DNA of 21,712 nt from a virus: the IMG/VR virus record IMGVR_UViG_3300050821_007258, positions 1 to 21,712 of that record. The stretch is one strand, 5' to 3'. Positions 12,544 through 19,595 of this stretch are shown one piece after another. Position numbers and translations under genes: made by a program. Position 1 is the stretch's first letter; every line of letters starts with the position of its first letter. Below the pieces are notes generated by a model, which was given only the letters and a program-made list of their open reading frames with translations, had not been told where the DNA came from and did no database searches.

Positions 12544-12842
12544 AGGCTGACCATACCTTCGCTGGGATGATCGCCCGCTGGCGCTCTAAAGCTCGGTGGA
12601 ATAGAGCGGAAATAGATAAGCTCCCAGATGATGATTGGAAAGGAGTTAAAGCTATACACCTGAGAGGCGTAGCTGCAAGACAAGATGAGTGCGCCGACGA
12701 AGGCCAAGCCATGCTAGACAGGCTGCGGGGGCTGACTGAGCTTATGCGAGAACGCGATGATTGGGGCAATAGCAAAGCGTGGGCCAACGCACTGGAGCAA
12801 CTTCTCGGCCCTAAGCAGGCGAGTGAAAGGACAAGCAGATGA
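12540..12842 (+). CDS. Hypothetical helical protein
   Basis: A 100-residue protein starting at ATG 12540 within the stop of the previous gene; upstream in-frame codons would duplicate that gene and are rejected. The protein contains MIARWRSKARWNRAEIDKLP, a VAARQDECADEGQAMLDRL helix and a Trp-containing C-terminus with ALEQLLGPK. No catalytic motif. The TGA overlaps the next ATG (12839-12842). Confidence 0.6.
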   Translation: MKADHTFAGMIARWRSKARWNRAEIDKLPDDDWKGVKAIHLRGVAARQDECADEGQAMLDRLRGLTELMRERDDWGNSKAWANALEQLLGPKQASERTSR

Positions 12843-13684
12843 GCGATTACATTACCGAGCCAAAAGGCCCATTTGACCCTAAAGATGCAGCGGGAAAGCC
12901 TGCGCCCGCCCCGCCAGCGAACGATGCGCCATGTAAGGTATGTTTGCAGCACGGACGCGCAAATTGTGAAGCTCACAGGTCTTCGGAGGCGTCAAACCAA
13001 CGCTCCCCGAGAGCGGGTAATTCAGAAGCTGAAGCTAGCGACGCTCGGGCTGGCTCCGAAGTGGAGGCCCCAACCGCTAAGGGGGTAGCTACGCAAACTT
13101 CGAACCCGCTACCCCCTGCGGTGGAACTGGCGCATCAGCTAATTGGTATCGTCACTGATGCCGTTACGGTAGAAGGCTGCCCAAGCGACAACCATACAAT
13201 CGAGTTATACAAGGCCGATGAAGTTGAGCAGCAAGTTGTTAAGGCGCTCGAATCCTACGCCCTCTCCGCGCAGCAACAGGACTGTTATCGTTGTGATGGA
13301 CCAATTGAGCGTGGCAAAGAAATAGCATTCCATCCCAAATGTTTAGCCGACTACACCGGGAGTCAGTTCCTTTTATTGCAGACCGAGGCCGAGCAATCCG
13401 CGTGGGCACAGGCGATTCTGCGGGCGGCGCAACGAGTGGATGCCGCTTTGGCCGACCACAACAAGACGCATCACGATGAAAAGCTAGAAGGCTGGCTATC
13501 AGGAATAAGTATCGGGATTCGCTCCCTTCAATTAGCGCCGAACTGGCTAGAGCAGCACGAGCAACGGGTGATTGCGAAGGCGCGGGAGCAAGGTCAAGAT
13601 GATGTGCTCAATGAAGTCAGTGAGGAATTGGCAACTGACTTGCGAGAACTTTTGGTGAGGCATGGCACAAGGCAAGCGCAATAG
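12839..13684 (+). CDS. Hypothetical protein with disordered N-terminus and zinc motif
   Basis: A 281-residue protein. Residues 1-90 are Pro/Ala/Ser-rich and contain CKVC and one more Cys in NCEAH, compatible with a small zinc site. A hairpin-forming DNA stretch (13080-13117) encodes the AKGVATQ...PLPPAV part. Residues 92-140 contain a VEQQVVKALESYAL helix. CYRCDGPIERG..HPKC (148-168) matches a second zinc site. The last third is helical, with QAILRAAQRVDAALADH. No enzyme motif is visible. It overlaps the next gene by 23 bases. Confidence 0.65.
   Translation: MSDYITEPKGPFDPKDAAGKPAPAPPANDAPCKVCLQHGRANCEAHRSSEASNQRSPRAGNSEAEASDARAGSEVEAPTAKGVATQTSNPLPPAVELAHQLIGIVTDAVTVEGCPSDNHTIELYKADEVEQQVVKALESYALSAQQQDCYRCDGPIERGKEIAFHPKCLADYTGSQFLLLQTEAEQSAWAQAILRAAQRVDAALADHNKTHHDEKLEGWLSGISIGIRSLQLAPNWLEQHEQRVIAKAREQGQDDVLNEVSEELATDLRELLVRHGTRQAQ
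13080..13117 (+). repeat. 10-bp hairpin in coding sequence, shared with 20009-20066
   Basis: AGGGGGTAGC (13080-13089) and GCTACCCCCT (13108-13117) form a perfect stem around an 18-base loop. The inner eight pairs, GGGGTAGC/GCTACCCC, recur in the hairpin before the endolysin, while the outer pairs differ in a compensating way. This could be a REP-like palindrome or a shared RNA stem. Confidence 0.6.
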
Positions 13685-14198
13685 CCTAGAAGACTTTTGG
13701 AAGTATGTCGTCAAGGATGGGCCGATCCCTGCTCACAAGCCAGAACTCGGCTGCTGCTGGACGTGGACTGGAACAATAGATAAGTCGCAAGGTTATGCCT
13801 ATTTCTCTTGCGCTGGGGAAAGACTGGCTGCTCACAGAGTTGCCTATGAGTTAGTGAAAGGGCCGATTCCTCCAGATAAGCAAATTGACCACCTGTGCCG
13901 GAACCGTGCTTGCCCACGACCATCGCATTTTGAAGCGGTAACTCGAAGGGTTAACATCCTGCGCGGGGAATCTCCGTTCGCTGTAAATCGCCGCAAGAAA
14001 AAGTGCATAAATGGACACCCGTTAAGTGGTCGCAATTTGCAAATAAGAGTCCGTGAGGGACAAGAGCGGCGGCAATGCCGAAAGTGTATGAGAGAACTTA
14101 GTAAAAAGCACATTAGGCTTCGTAGCGAGATGTTGAGAGCGCGGAGGCTAGAGCGCGAAGCCGCCCTTGAACGCGGAGTTTCAGGCGGTGAGAAATGA
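13662..14198 (+). CDS. HNH endonuclease with C-terminal zinc finger
   Basis: A 178-residue protein from ATG 13662, with GGTGAGG upstream. The first 100 residues follow the HNH_3 layout: CCWTWTGTIDKSQGYAYF, AHRVAYELVKGPIP, then IDHLCRNRACPRPSHFEAVT. Active-site histidines in IDHLC and PSHF are present. The usual N-P-x-H has become R-P-S-H, so the asparagine is lost. Residues 115-142 add CINGHP and CRKC, a separate zinc finger often seen in longer family members. It resembles the gene at 4597, with a longer tail. The stop overlaps the following ATG. Confidence 0.85.
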   Translation: MAQGKRNSLEDFWKYVVKDGPIPAHKPELGCCWTWTGTIDKSQGYAYFSCAGERLAAHRVAYELVKGPIPPDKQIDHLCRNRACPRPSHFEAVTRRVNILRGESPFAVNRRKKKCINGHPLSGRNLQIRVREGQERRQCRKCMRELSKKHIRLRSEMLRARRLEREAALERGVSGGEK

Positions 14199-14368
14199 AT
14201 TTCTGGCTGCAAGTTTTCTTTTGCTTTGGCGGAATAATCATCTGCTTCGGCGTGATTGGCGGACTGGTGGCTCTCGCTGTCAAATATGACATCGGTAAGG
14301 ATGCATTGCTAATGGCGATAGCGCTCTTATTTATTGCGGTTATTCTGCTTGTGCGCAAATTTATATAG
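14195..14368 (+). CDS. 57-residue membrane protein, two transmembrane helices
   Basis: ATG 14195 in an ATGA overlap with the HNH gene, ending at TAG 14368. Two hydrophobic helices are clear: VFFCFGGIIICFGVIGGLVA (8-27) and LLMAIALLFIAVILLV (38-53), joined by a short KYDIGKD loop that probably faces the cytoplasm, with a basic end RKFI. Size and topology would suit a holin or a small superinfection or envelope protein. It stands directly before a lipoprotein gene. A small hairpin GGCGC-aacca-GCGCC (14372-14386) follows. Confidence 0.7.
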   Translation: MNFWLQVFFCFGGIIICFGVIGGLVALAVKYDIGKDALLMAIALLFIAVILLVRKFI

Positions 14369-14400
14369 TCAGGCGCAACCAGCGCCGCGAAGGAGAGTAA

Positions 14401-15060
14401 ATGAGGAAACTATCAGTTTTGTTTGTTGTTTTAGCTGTAGCTGGATGTTCACATACCAGATCCTACCAGCCGAGCAATTCAGACGGTCTAGTAGGCAAGA
14501 ATTGGACAAAGGCAGACAGGTTCATTGACCGCGAGTTGAAAATAATCGAAGCGCACAAGCAGGAATTGGTCAAGTTAGGGCGAATGTCCAACGATTTCGG
14601 CATGGCAGAAATAATTCTTGGCCGATATGACTGGCATGGCGATGGCCCTGGATACTTCGGGGCGTATTCGTTTTACCAGCCAGCGTTCGAGCAAGCGAAA
14701 CGCGGGTGGTTCCTTCACGGTGAAGTCCTGGAAGGCAGTAACGAATTATGGCCGCATGATGATTGGGATACCAAGGGTCAGTCACATATAATTCACTTTG
14801 ACGAATCGATCATAGGCTACACATTGCCAGAGATGTATATGTCGTGGTTCAAAGACGGAAAGTACACTGGCGCTTGGTTCACTGCGAAAATTATCGGCAT
14901 AGCCGAGGACGGACATATCGCAATTTTAGACAGACGGGCACCGCACCATGCCGAGCAATGGCAAATGCAAATTGTACCGAATGATTGGCAGGATATGTGT
15001 GCCTGCACAGATAACTTCGGGCCAAAATTTGAGAACGGCAATCTGGTAGTCGAGCCATGA
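14401..15060 (+). CDS. Lipoprotein, function unknown
   Basis: A 219-residue protein from ATG 14401 with AAGGAGAG upstream. MRKLSVLFVVLAVAGC is a type II signal peptide; the lipobox LAVAGC puts the modified Cys at residue 16. The mature protein has a helical start (FIDRELKIIEAHKQELVKL), then repeated aromatic segments (YDWHGDGPGYFGAYSFYQP, HDDWDTKG) and ends in CACTDNFGPKFENGNL. No known domain recognised. In a lysis- and envelope-oriented cluster it may act at the outer membrane, for example in superinfection exclusion or as a spanin-like partner, but nothing proves it. Confidence 0.75.
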   Translation: MRKLSVLFVVLAVAGCSHTRSYQPSNSDGLVGKNWTKADRFIDRELKIIEAHKQELVKLGRMSNDFGMAEIILGRYDWHGDGPGYFGAYSFYQPAFEQAKRGWFLHGEVLEGSNELWPHDDWDTKGQSHIIHFDESIIGYTLPEMYMSWFKDGKYTGAWFTAKIIGIAEDGHIAILDRRAPHHAEQWQMQIVPNDWQDMCACTDNFGPKFENGNLVVEP

Positions 15061-15161
15061 CCCTTACACGCGGCGTCAACGCCAATCCTTTGAAGGAGCA
15101 CCAGGGTATCCAATCATATTTGCCATATGGGTCTGTAGCGCGACTGGCTGCGTGTACGTGA
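15057..15161 (+). CDS. Candidate 34-residue ORF
   Basis: ATG 15057 forms an ATGA overlap with the lipoprotein stop and encodes MTLTRGVNANPLKEHQGIQS followed by 14 residues. A competing frame in the same spacer encodes a hydrophobic stretch ending in ATGCVYVKQEKP but has no ATG, GTG or TTG start. Neither is well supported. Confidence 0.3.
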   Translation: MTLTRGVNANPLKEHQGIQSYLPYGSVARLAACT

Positions 15162-15174
15162 AGCAGGAGAAGCC

Positions 15175-15666
15175 GTGAAACATTTCATCAGGCTCGTACA
15201 GGGCAAAGGGTTTGTCTCGCGCCTGATAGAGTTCAGGACTAGCTCCGATTGGCCCACGCATGTCGAACTTGTCGCTACGACCGATGATGATGTGCCGAGT
15301 TATGGAGTATTGAGTTCGCGCTATCCACGAGGCGTTCAGTACCGAGGCTATAGCGATTATCCCATCCAGCGCGACAGATGGTACAAAGTTATTTTGCCAT
15401 CGGACGCTTGCGAGCGAGCGTGGAAAGCAATGGAAACCATTATAGGTCAGAAGTATGATGTACGGGACATCATCGGCTGCAAGTACGGCATTGCTCTTAA
15501 CGAGGATTGGCATACTGACCATCGTTGGATTTGCTCCGAGGCTGTGGCATGGGCCTTTGAAAAAGCAGGTACTCCTCTTTTTAATCCAGCGGAACCTGTT
15601 GCGCGTATTACTCCGAGAGATTTTCTCCTAAGCACATTATTGTCTCTGGCAAAGGTCATCAAGTGA
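15175..15666 (+). CDS. Permuted NlpC/P60-like (YiiX-type) protein
   Basis: A 163-residue protein from GTG 15175 with AGGAGA upstream. THVELVA (28-34) supplies the probable catalytic His before the Cys in RWICSEAVAWAFEKAG (C120), the order found in the permuted papain-like clan (YiiX, LRAT-related) of the NlpC/P60 superfamily. A loop DIIGCKYGI lies between them. Members cleave or transfer acyl groups on peptides, lipids or cell-wall material. No signal peptide is seen, so export would need holins or lysis. The TGA overlaps GTG 15663. Confidence 0.65.
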   Translation: MKHFIRLVQGKGFVSRLIEFRTSSDWPTHVELVATTDDDVPSYGVLSSRYPRGVQYRGYSDYPIQRDRWYKVILPSDACERAWKAMETIIGQKYDVRDIIGCKYGIALNEDWHTDHRWICSEAVAWAFEKAGTPLFNPAEPVARITPRDFLLSTLLSLAKVIK

Positions 15667-15983
15667 AGCGCGACGTGCAGGCTACTGAGGCGGCACACTT
15701 TCAAGACCCGCGCAGCTACGTCGCCAAGGATGGCCGCGAAGTCCTCTACAAGGAAGATTGGGAAGCAAGAAAAGATGAACTTAGAATGCGCTCTGGCGGG
15801 AAGTGTGAAGCGATGCTTTTGTTTGGCCGCTGCATGAATTGGGCCGCGCACCCAGACCACATTATCAAGCGAAGCAAGGCGAGAGACGACAGAATGAGCA
15901 ATCTGCAAGCCCTGTGCATAGGATGTCACCGAGCGAAGCACCCAGAAAAGGAGCCGCGATGGACGAAACGAAGCCAGTCTTGA
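15663..15983 (+). CDS. HNH endonuclease
   Basis: A 106-residue protein from GTG 15663 in a GTGA overlap. Motif order: GGKCEAMLLFGRC (45-57), HPDHIIKRS (63-71), RMSNLQALCIGCHRAKH (77-93). This is a standard HNH (PF01844-like) core: Asp-His in the first strand, Asn in the middle, His in CHxAKH, with zinc from the Cys residues. All key residues are present. Next to envelope genes it could be a free-standing nuclease or a homing gene. Confidence 0.88.
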   Translation: MKRDVQATEAAHFQDPRSYVAKDGREVLYKEDWEARKDELRMRSGGKCEAMLLFGRCMNWAAHPDHIIKRSKARDDRMSNLQALCIGCHRAKHPEKEPRWTKRSQS

Positions 15984-16153
15984 TGCTCGCAAAAGTGCTG
16001 AAGGTGCCGCCAAGCGGAGAAAGTAATTTCACCGACACGCCGAAGTACAAACTCCTGCCGCTCGATGAAGTGGTGCTGTATCCGGCGGTGTCGCGCCAGA
16101 GAGCAGCATTGGAATATCTTGCGCTCACAAAAGACTTGACTCAGGAGAAGTGA
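15959..16153 (+). CDS. Small hypothetical protein
   Basis: A 64-residue protein from ATG 15959 with AAGGAG 7 bases upstream, overlapping the HNH gene by 25 bases; the longer in-frame extension from 15839 lies inside that gene and is rejected. Sequence: KPVLMLAKVLKVPPSG, YKLLPLDEVVLYP, then a helix (RQRAALEYLALTKDL). Domain unknown. Probable cytoplasmic protein. Confidence 0.6.
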   Translation: MDETKPVLMLAKVLKVPPSGESNFTDTPKYKLLPLDEVVLYPAVSRQRAALEYLALTKDLTQEK

Positions 16154-16176
16154 ACTTTTATGATTTGCGATACGCG

Positions 16177-16247
16177 CGGACGCGGCAACGGATGGGGTTG
16201 CTTCGGTCCGACCTTGAGGGCGGGGTGCCATGCACACCTCGCCTTCA
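16177..16247 (+). other. Multi-hairpin leader before the winged-helix gene
   Basis: CGGAC (16177-16181) can pair with GTCCG (16206-16210), enclosing GCAAC/GTTGC (16185-16201). Directly after comes a 13-bp stem: TGAGGGCGGGGTG (16215-16227) with CACCTCGCCTTCA (16235-16247), two G-U pairs and a 7-base loop. The stem ends 8 bases before ATG 16256. No U-run follows, so it is not a typical terminator. It looks like a structured 5' leader or protein-binding operator. An alternative frame from 16160 would make it coding, but those residues look unnatural. Confidence 0.5.
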
Positions 16248-16255
16248 TCCCTTGC

Positions 16256-16756
16256 ATGGAGGGACTTTTGAGTTGGCAGGCAGCATCGTTCGTCACGAAT
16301 AATTCCCAACACAAGGGCAGTTACCTCCTCACGCTCCTAATGATTGCAAACCACGCCCATGCGGACGGTACAGGGGCATGGCCTTCTATCGCTACGCTCG
16401 CCAAAGAAACACGCCTCAGTGAGCGCGGGGTCCAGTACTGCATCCAGAAGCTCAAGGAGTCAGGTGAGTTAGAAATTATCCCTGATGGTGGCCCAAAAGG
16501 GGTGAATGGCTACCGAATCGTTGGCATGACGCAATCTTTGCGTGACGAAGCCCACGGCGTGACGCAAAATAGCCTTCCAGTGACGCAAACCAGCGTTGCT
16601 GGTGACGCAATAGCTATTGCACCCGAAAGTAAAGAACCATCAATAGAAAAGTCCTCGCTTACTCATCGTCAAATGATTTTAGAAGCCATCGAAGAAAGTC
16701 ACAGGACGGGCGAGAGCGCGGATGTGATTGTGAAGCGCCTGCGAGCGGAAGCATGA
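16256..16756 (+). CDS. Winged-helix DNA-binding protein (HTH_36-like)
   Basis: From ATG 16256, 166 residues. A TTG 12 bases later, with GGAGGG 6 bases before it, is an equally good start; the upstream start at 16160 would add 32 residues over the structured leader and is not preferred. The domain contains HKGSYLLTLLMIANHAHADG, AWPSIATLAKETRLSERGVQ and CIQKLKESGELEIIPDGG: a helix-turn-helix with wing, as in phage replication initiators and helicase loaders. The tail is low-complexity with VTQ and AIAIAPES repeats. Probable replication or transcription factor. Confidence 0.75.
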   Translation: MEGLLSWQAASFVTNNSQHKGSYLLTLLMIANHAHADGTGAWPSIATLAKETRLSERGVQYCIQKLKESGELEIIPDGGPKGVNGYRIVGMTQSLRDEAHGVTQNSLPVTQTSVAGDAIAIAPESKEPSIEKSSLTHRQMILEAIEESHRTGESADVIVKRLRAEA

Positions 16757-16784
16757 GTCTCTGGTGCATTGAAAACGAGGACGA

Positions 16785-17084
16785 ATGGCTGAATTAGAAA
16801 AGCGAACTTGGGTATACACTCAACGGCCACGGGAATATGGAATTGCTTTCCACGCCTGCGGCCATACTGACCCCGAGTGGTCAGAATACAATGGGCATCT
16901 CTGGTGTCCGCAGTGCAATGTGGATTTCATTCCAGAACATAGCGGTGTGTTCGATGGCCCTGTACCGATAAATTGCTCACACCTTCTTGGACTTTGTTTT
17001 GACAGGTTCAACTTGGTGACGCATATGCTAGAGCCATTTGAGAGTCCGCATATTAAAGGTTTGCTGAGCGCGGGGGAACGCTAA
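16785..17084 (+). CDS. Hypothetical protein with Cys/His zinc site
   Basis: A 99-residue protein from ATG 16785, with GAGGA upstream. ACGHTD at about 25 and LWCPQCNVDF at about 40-49 give a Cys, His and CxxC set consistent with one zinc ion. The rest (FDGPVPINCSHLLGLCFDR) is hydrophobic with further Cys. A micro-frame (ATG 16753, 14 codons) overlaps the previous stop and runs into this start, perhaps coupling the two. Function not known. Confidence 0.65.
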   Translation: MAELEKRTWVYTQRPREYGIAFHACGHTDPEWSEYNGHLWCPQCNVDFIPEHSGVFDGPVPINCSHLLGLCFDRFNLVTHMLEPFESPHIKGLLSAGER

Positions 17085-17136
17085 TAGGGAGCCTTTGCGC
17101 CAAAGAGAGCAGCGACCGTGAGCAAATAGGAGAGAT

Positions 17137-17379
17137 ATGGTCTGTAAAAAGTGCCGCAAAATACTTCCGCGAGGCTTTATTGAATATGAGCCTACTGAAA
17201 TTTGCCGTTGTGCTCCTGCTGGTGGGCCAAAAAAAATAACGCAATGTAACTTCTACTTTGGTGGATTTGATGGCGGCCATCGCTGCGAAAAGCAACGCGG
17301 TCACAAAGGAGAGCATGAATGGCATAGTCATAGATTGCGCGAAAGTGAGCAAAAAGGAGCGGGTGGGTTGCTGAAATGA
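17137..17379 (+). CDS. Small protein with GHKGEH zinc knuckle
   Basis: An 80-residue protein with AGGAGAG before ATG 17137. It starts CKKC, carries ICRC in the middle, and then QCNFYFGGFDGGHRC followed after five residues by GHKGEHEWH. Together these give at least two zinc sites. The GHKG-x-H knuckle is shared with the protein at 9589. The TGA overlaps the next ATG (17376). No known function. Confidence 0.65.
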   Translation: MVCKKCRKILPRGFIEYEPTEICRCAPAGGPKKITQCNFYFGGFDGGHRCEKQRGHKGEHEWHSHRLRESEQKGAGGLLK

Positions 17380-17609
17380 GCGAGAAGCGCAAAAACCAGC
17401 GAGATAGGATTCTAGCTTTGCTCATTGCGGCGGGGCCAATAGGGGTAACGAACCTAGTGCTCAATGAAGTAGCTTTCCGCTATGGCGGGCGCTTGTTCGA
17501 GTTGCGCAAAGCCGGGTGGGATATTGAAACCAAGGCCGAGGGCGAGAGTGTGTTCCGGTTTATCCTGAAGGGCCGCAAGGCCGCGCAGCAAATGAGATTG
17601 ATTGCCTAG
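17376..17609 (+). CDS. Winged helix-turn-helix protein (HTH_39-like)
   Basis: A 77-residue protein in an ATGA overlap. NQRDRILALLIAAGPIGVTN at 7-26, then FRYGGRLFELRKAGWDIETK, fits the small winged-helix domain found in many phage early proteins: helix, turn, recognition helix (RYGGRLFELRKAG), then a beta wing. Length is right for the whole domain. It may regulate the promoter that overlaps its own 3' end (17598-17626), but that is conjecture. Confidence 0.75.
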   Translation: MSEKRKNQRDRILALLIAAGPIGVTNLVLNEVAFRYGGRLFELRKAGWDIETKAEGESVFRFILKGRKAAQQMRLIA

Positions 17610-17626
17610 CTTTCTAAGTGTACTAT
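17598..17626 (+). promoter_or_regulatory. Promoter candidate for the lipoprotein/peptidase genes
   Basis: TTGATT (17598-17603) and TACTAT (17621-17626, 4 of 6) are 17 bases apart. Initiation near 17633 would leave a short leader with AAAGGAG before ATG 17656. It overlaps the end of the upstream winged-helix gene. Confidence 0.4.
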
Positions 17627-17655
17627 CGCTTCGCCCAGGTAAAGGAGAAAAAACG

Positions 17656-18318
17656 ATGCAGATGACCAAAAGGCAGTTCATTCAACGGGCCTCCCTTGCG
17701 ACACTCGGTATCCGCTTCGCGTATGCCACGGCTCTCTCAGGTCTCTCTTTGGCGCTCACAGGCTGCAACGTGTTCAGTGACATTTTGAACTGGGTGCCTG
17801 TAGGCGAAGCCTCACTGAACGCCATCCTTGCTGTTCTCACAGGGAACGGAGTGCTCATAAGCCCTGCGTTGCAAACTCTTGTTGGCTTGATTGAAGCGGG
17901 CTTTACAGCTCTAACTGCCGCCATAAAGGAATACCAATCCACAGTGCCCGCTCCTGTCGGCGCTCTCGCCAAGATCGAAACAGCCTTCAAAGATGTGGTG
18001 GATAATTTCAAGACGTTCCTATCATCGCTGAGTGTCAGCGGCGGACTTATGGGCATCGTGATTGGCCTTGCGCAAATCATCTTTTCCACGATTGCCGCGT
18101 TCCTGAATCGCCTGCCGGCCGCTTCCAGTCTTCGCAGAACAGTGGTTATCACCGAACCTGCGAGAGTGGGGAACACGCCATTCGCGGTTGTTCCCAAGGA
18201 ACGTACTCGCCGGGCGTTCAAGCATGACTTCAATCACGTTCTTGACGCTGGCCCAACCGTAGGCGTGATTGTGCCGCAATCGGCTTACTTGCACGTCACG
18301 TTCTGGGAGCACCTGTAA
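17656..18318 (+). CDS. Tat-like lipoprotein with helical mature domain
   Basis: A 220-residue protein from ATG 17656 with AAAGGAG 9 bases upstream. The N-terminus (MTKRQFIQRASLATLG, then a hydrophobic stretch ending LALTGC) has an S/T-K-R-x-F pattern reminiscent of Tat signals and a lipobox Cys at about residue 35. KR instead of RR weakens the Tat reading. The mature part has a repeated hydrophobic helical pattern (LNAILAVLTGNGVLIS, ALQTLVGLIEAGFTALTAAI, GLMGIVIGLAQIIFSTIAAF), which might be membrane-associated. It probably acts with the papain-like protein encoded after the HNH insertion. Confidence 0.7.
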   Translation: MQMTKRQFIQRASLATLGIRFAYATALSGLSLALTGCNVFSDILNWVPVGEASLNAILAVLTGNGVLISPALQTLVGLIEAGFTALTAAIKEYQSTVPAPVGALAKIETAFKDVVDNFKTFLSSLSVSGGLMGIVIGLAQIIFSTIAAFLNRLPAASSLRRTVVITEPARVGNTPFAVVPKERTRRAFKHDFNHVLDAGPTVGVIVPQSAYLHVTFWEHL

Positions 18319-18325
18319 GAAGAAC

Positions 18326-18961
18326 ATGTCCAGTAGAGAATCGGCTCGCAGACTTTATTACAAGAGGCTCTCCTTTGGGATGTGCGGTGGATGTGGTTGT
18401 AGACCGAGATTTGGAAATATCGTTCTATGCGAGATATGCAGAGACCGCCACAGAAAGAGATGGAGAACAAGGCATCCAAATCCAAGAACTAAAGACCCAA
18501 CTTCTCACAACCGAGCGTCTAACAAATATCGTATGAATAACCGAGACAAATGTAGACAGGCAGAATTGAGGTCGCGCAGGAAATTGAAGGCACAGATTTT
18601 CGCTCATTACGGTAATTGCCGATGTTGCGGTGAGCACCGATTGGAGTTTCTTACTTTGCACCACATTAATAACAATGGTGCAGAACATCGCAGGCAACTG
18701 AAGGCGGGTGGCATCGGGTCAAAGGACTTTTACCTATGGGTGAAACGCACAGGATACCCAAGTGATTTAGAGAGTGCCTGCATGAACTGCAACTTTTCCA
18801 AAGGTAGATTCGGCTATTGCCCACACGAAAGAGAGAAACAAAATGCCATACAAGTTGGGGAAACATCCCCCGAAGTACAACGAAAGGACACTTTCGTTTG
18901 CTCGCTACCTCTTACCAGAACCGACCTTCTCAGAACCGAGCAAACTCTTCAGAGAATATAA
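18326..18961 (+). CDS. HNH endonuclease with N-terminal zinc ribbon
   Basis: A 211-residue protein from ATG 18326. The N-terminus carries CGGCGCRPR and CEIC (zinc ribbon, residues 20-38) and a basic linker. The C-terminal module contains CRCCGEHRLEFLTLHHINNN (98-117), FYLWVKRTGYPSDLESACMN and CNFSKGRFGYCPH (155-167), a phage HNH family with a LxHHIN core. The domain ends naturally at about 167, but the frame continues 45 residues and overlaps the peptidase gene by 119 bases. The tail lacks HNH features and may be read-through of the neighbour's DNA. It looks inserted between two functionally linked genes. Confidence 0.82.
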   Translation: MSSRESARRLYYKRLSFGMCGGCGCRPRFGNIVLCEICRDRHRKRWRTRHPNPRTKDPTSHNRASNKYRMNNRDKCRQAELRSRRKLKAQIFAHYGNCRCCGEHRLEFLTLHHINNNGAEHRRQLKAGGIGSKDFYLWVKRTGYPSDLESACMNCNFSKGRFGYCPHEREKQNAIQVGETSPEVQRKDTFVCSLPLTRTDLLRTEQTLQRI

Positions 18962-19595
18962 AGTCCCAGAAGACTCTTGGGGTATGTATTTTAACGATAC
19001 GGCAGGCGATTGCACCTGCGCCGCGAAAGCTCACCGCATGATGCTGATGACCGCGCACACTGGAGAAATGTTCGTTCCCGACCCTGCGGATATTATGAAA
19101 GCTTACATTGACCTGACGGGCTACGACCCTGCGACCGGGAATAACGACACTGGTTGCGCCATGACGGACGTGTTGCAGTACGAACAGGTTACTGGAATCG
19201 CTGGCCGCAAGATCCTCGCATGGGCACAGATTGACCACAATAACATCGACCGCGTGAAGCAAGCCATGTACGTCTTCGGCTGTGTGGACATCGGAGTACA
19301 GTTCCCCAACTCCGCGATGGACCAATTCAGCGCAGGGACGGCTTGGGATGTGCTGCCAGACGACGGCGGTATCGGTGGAGGGCACGACGTACCGATGTTC
19401 GGCTACGGTTCCGTGGGCGATAGCGTTGTTACCTGGGGAAAGCGCCAAGAGATGACTTGGGACTGGTTCAGCAAGTACTGTGACGAAGCCTACGTTGTCA
19501 TCACAGACGATTGGCTCAATAACGCAGACGGCCTAGCGCCCAACACGATGAACCTAGACGCTCTGACCGCTGCCTTGCAGGTTTTCAAGCAGTAG
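18843..19595 (+). CDS. Papain-like cysteine peptidase
   Basis: A 250-residue protein from ATG 18843, overlapping the HNH gene by 119 bases. The C1-type layout is visible: NDTAGDCTCAAKAHRMML, in which C57 or C59 is the nucleophile; GGIGGGHDVPMFGYGS with H181; and VVTWGKRQEMTWDWF, in which the Asn normally following the His is not obvious but WG-x-x-x is conserved. No signal peptide is seen. Related phage proteins are thought to degrade host or particle proteins or act near the cell wall; the substrate here is unknown. Confidence 0.72.
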   Translation: MPYKLGKHPPKYNERTLSFARYLLPEPTFSEPSKLFREYKVPEDSWGMYFNDTAGDCTCAAKAHRMMLMTAHTGEMFVPDPADIMKAYIDLTGYDPATGNNDTGCAMTDVLQYEQVTGIAGRKILAWAQIDHNNIDRVKQAMYVFGCVDIGVQFPNSAMDQFSAGTAWDVLPDDGGIGGGHDVPMFGYGSVGDSVVTWGKRQEMTWDWFSKYCDEAYVVITDDWLNNADGLAPNTMNLDALTAALQVFKQ

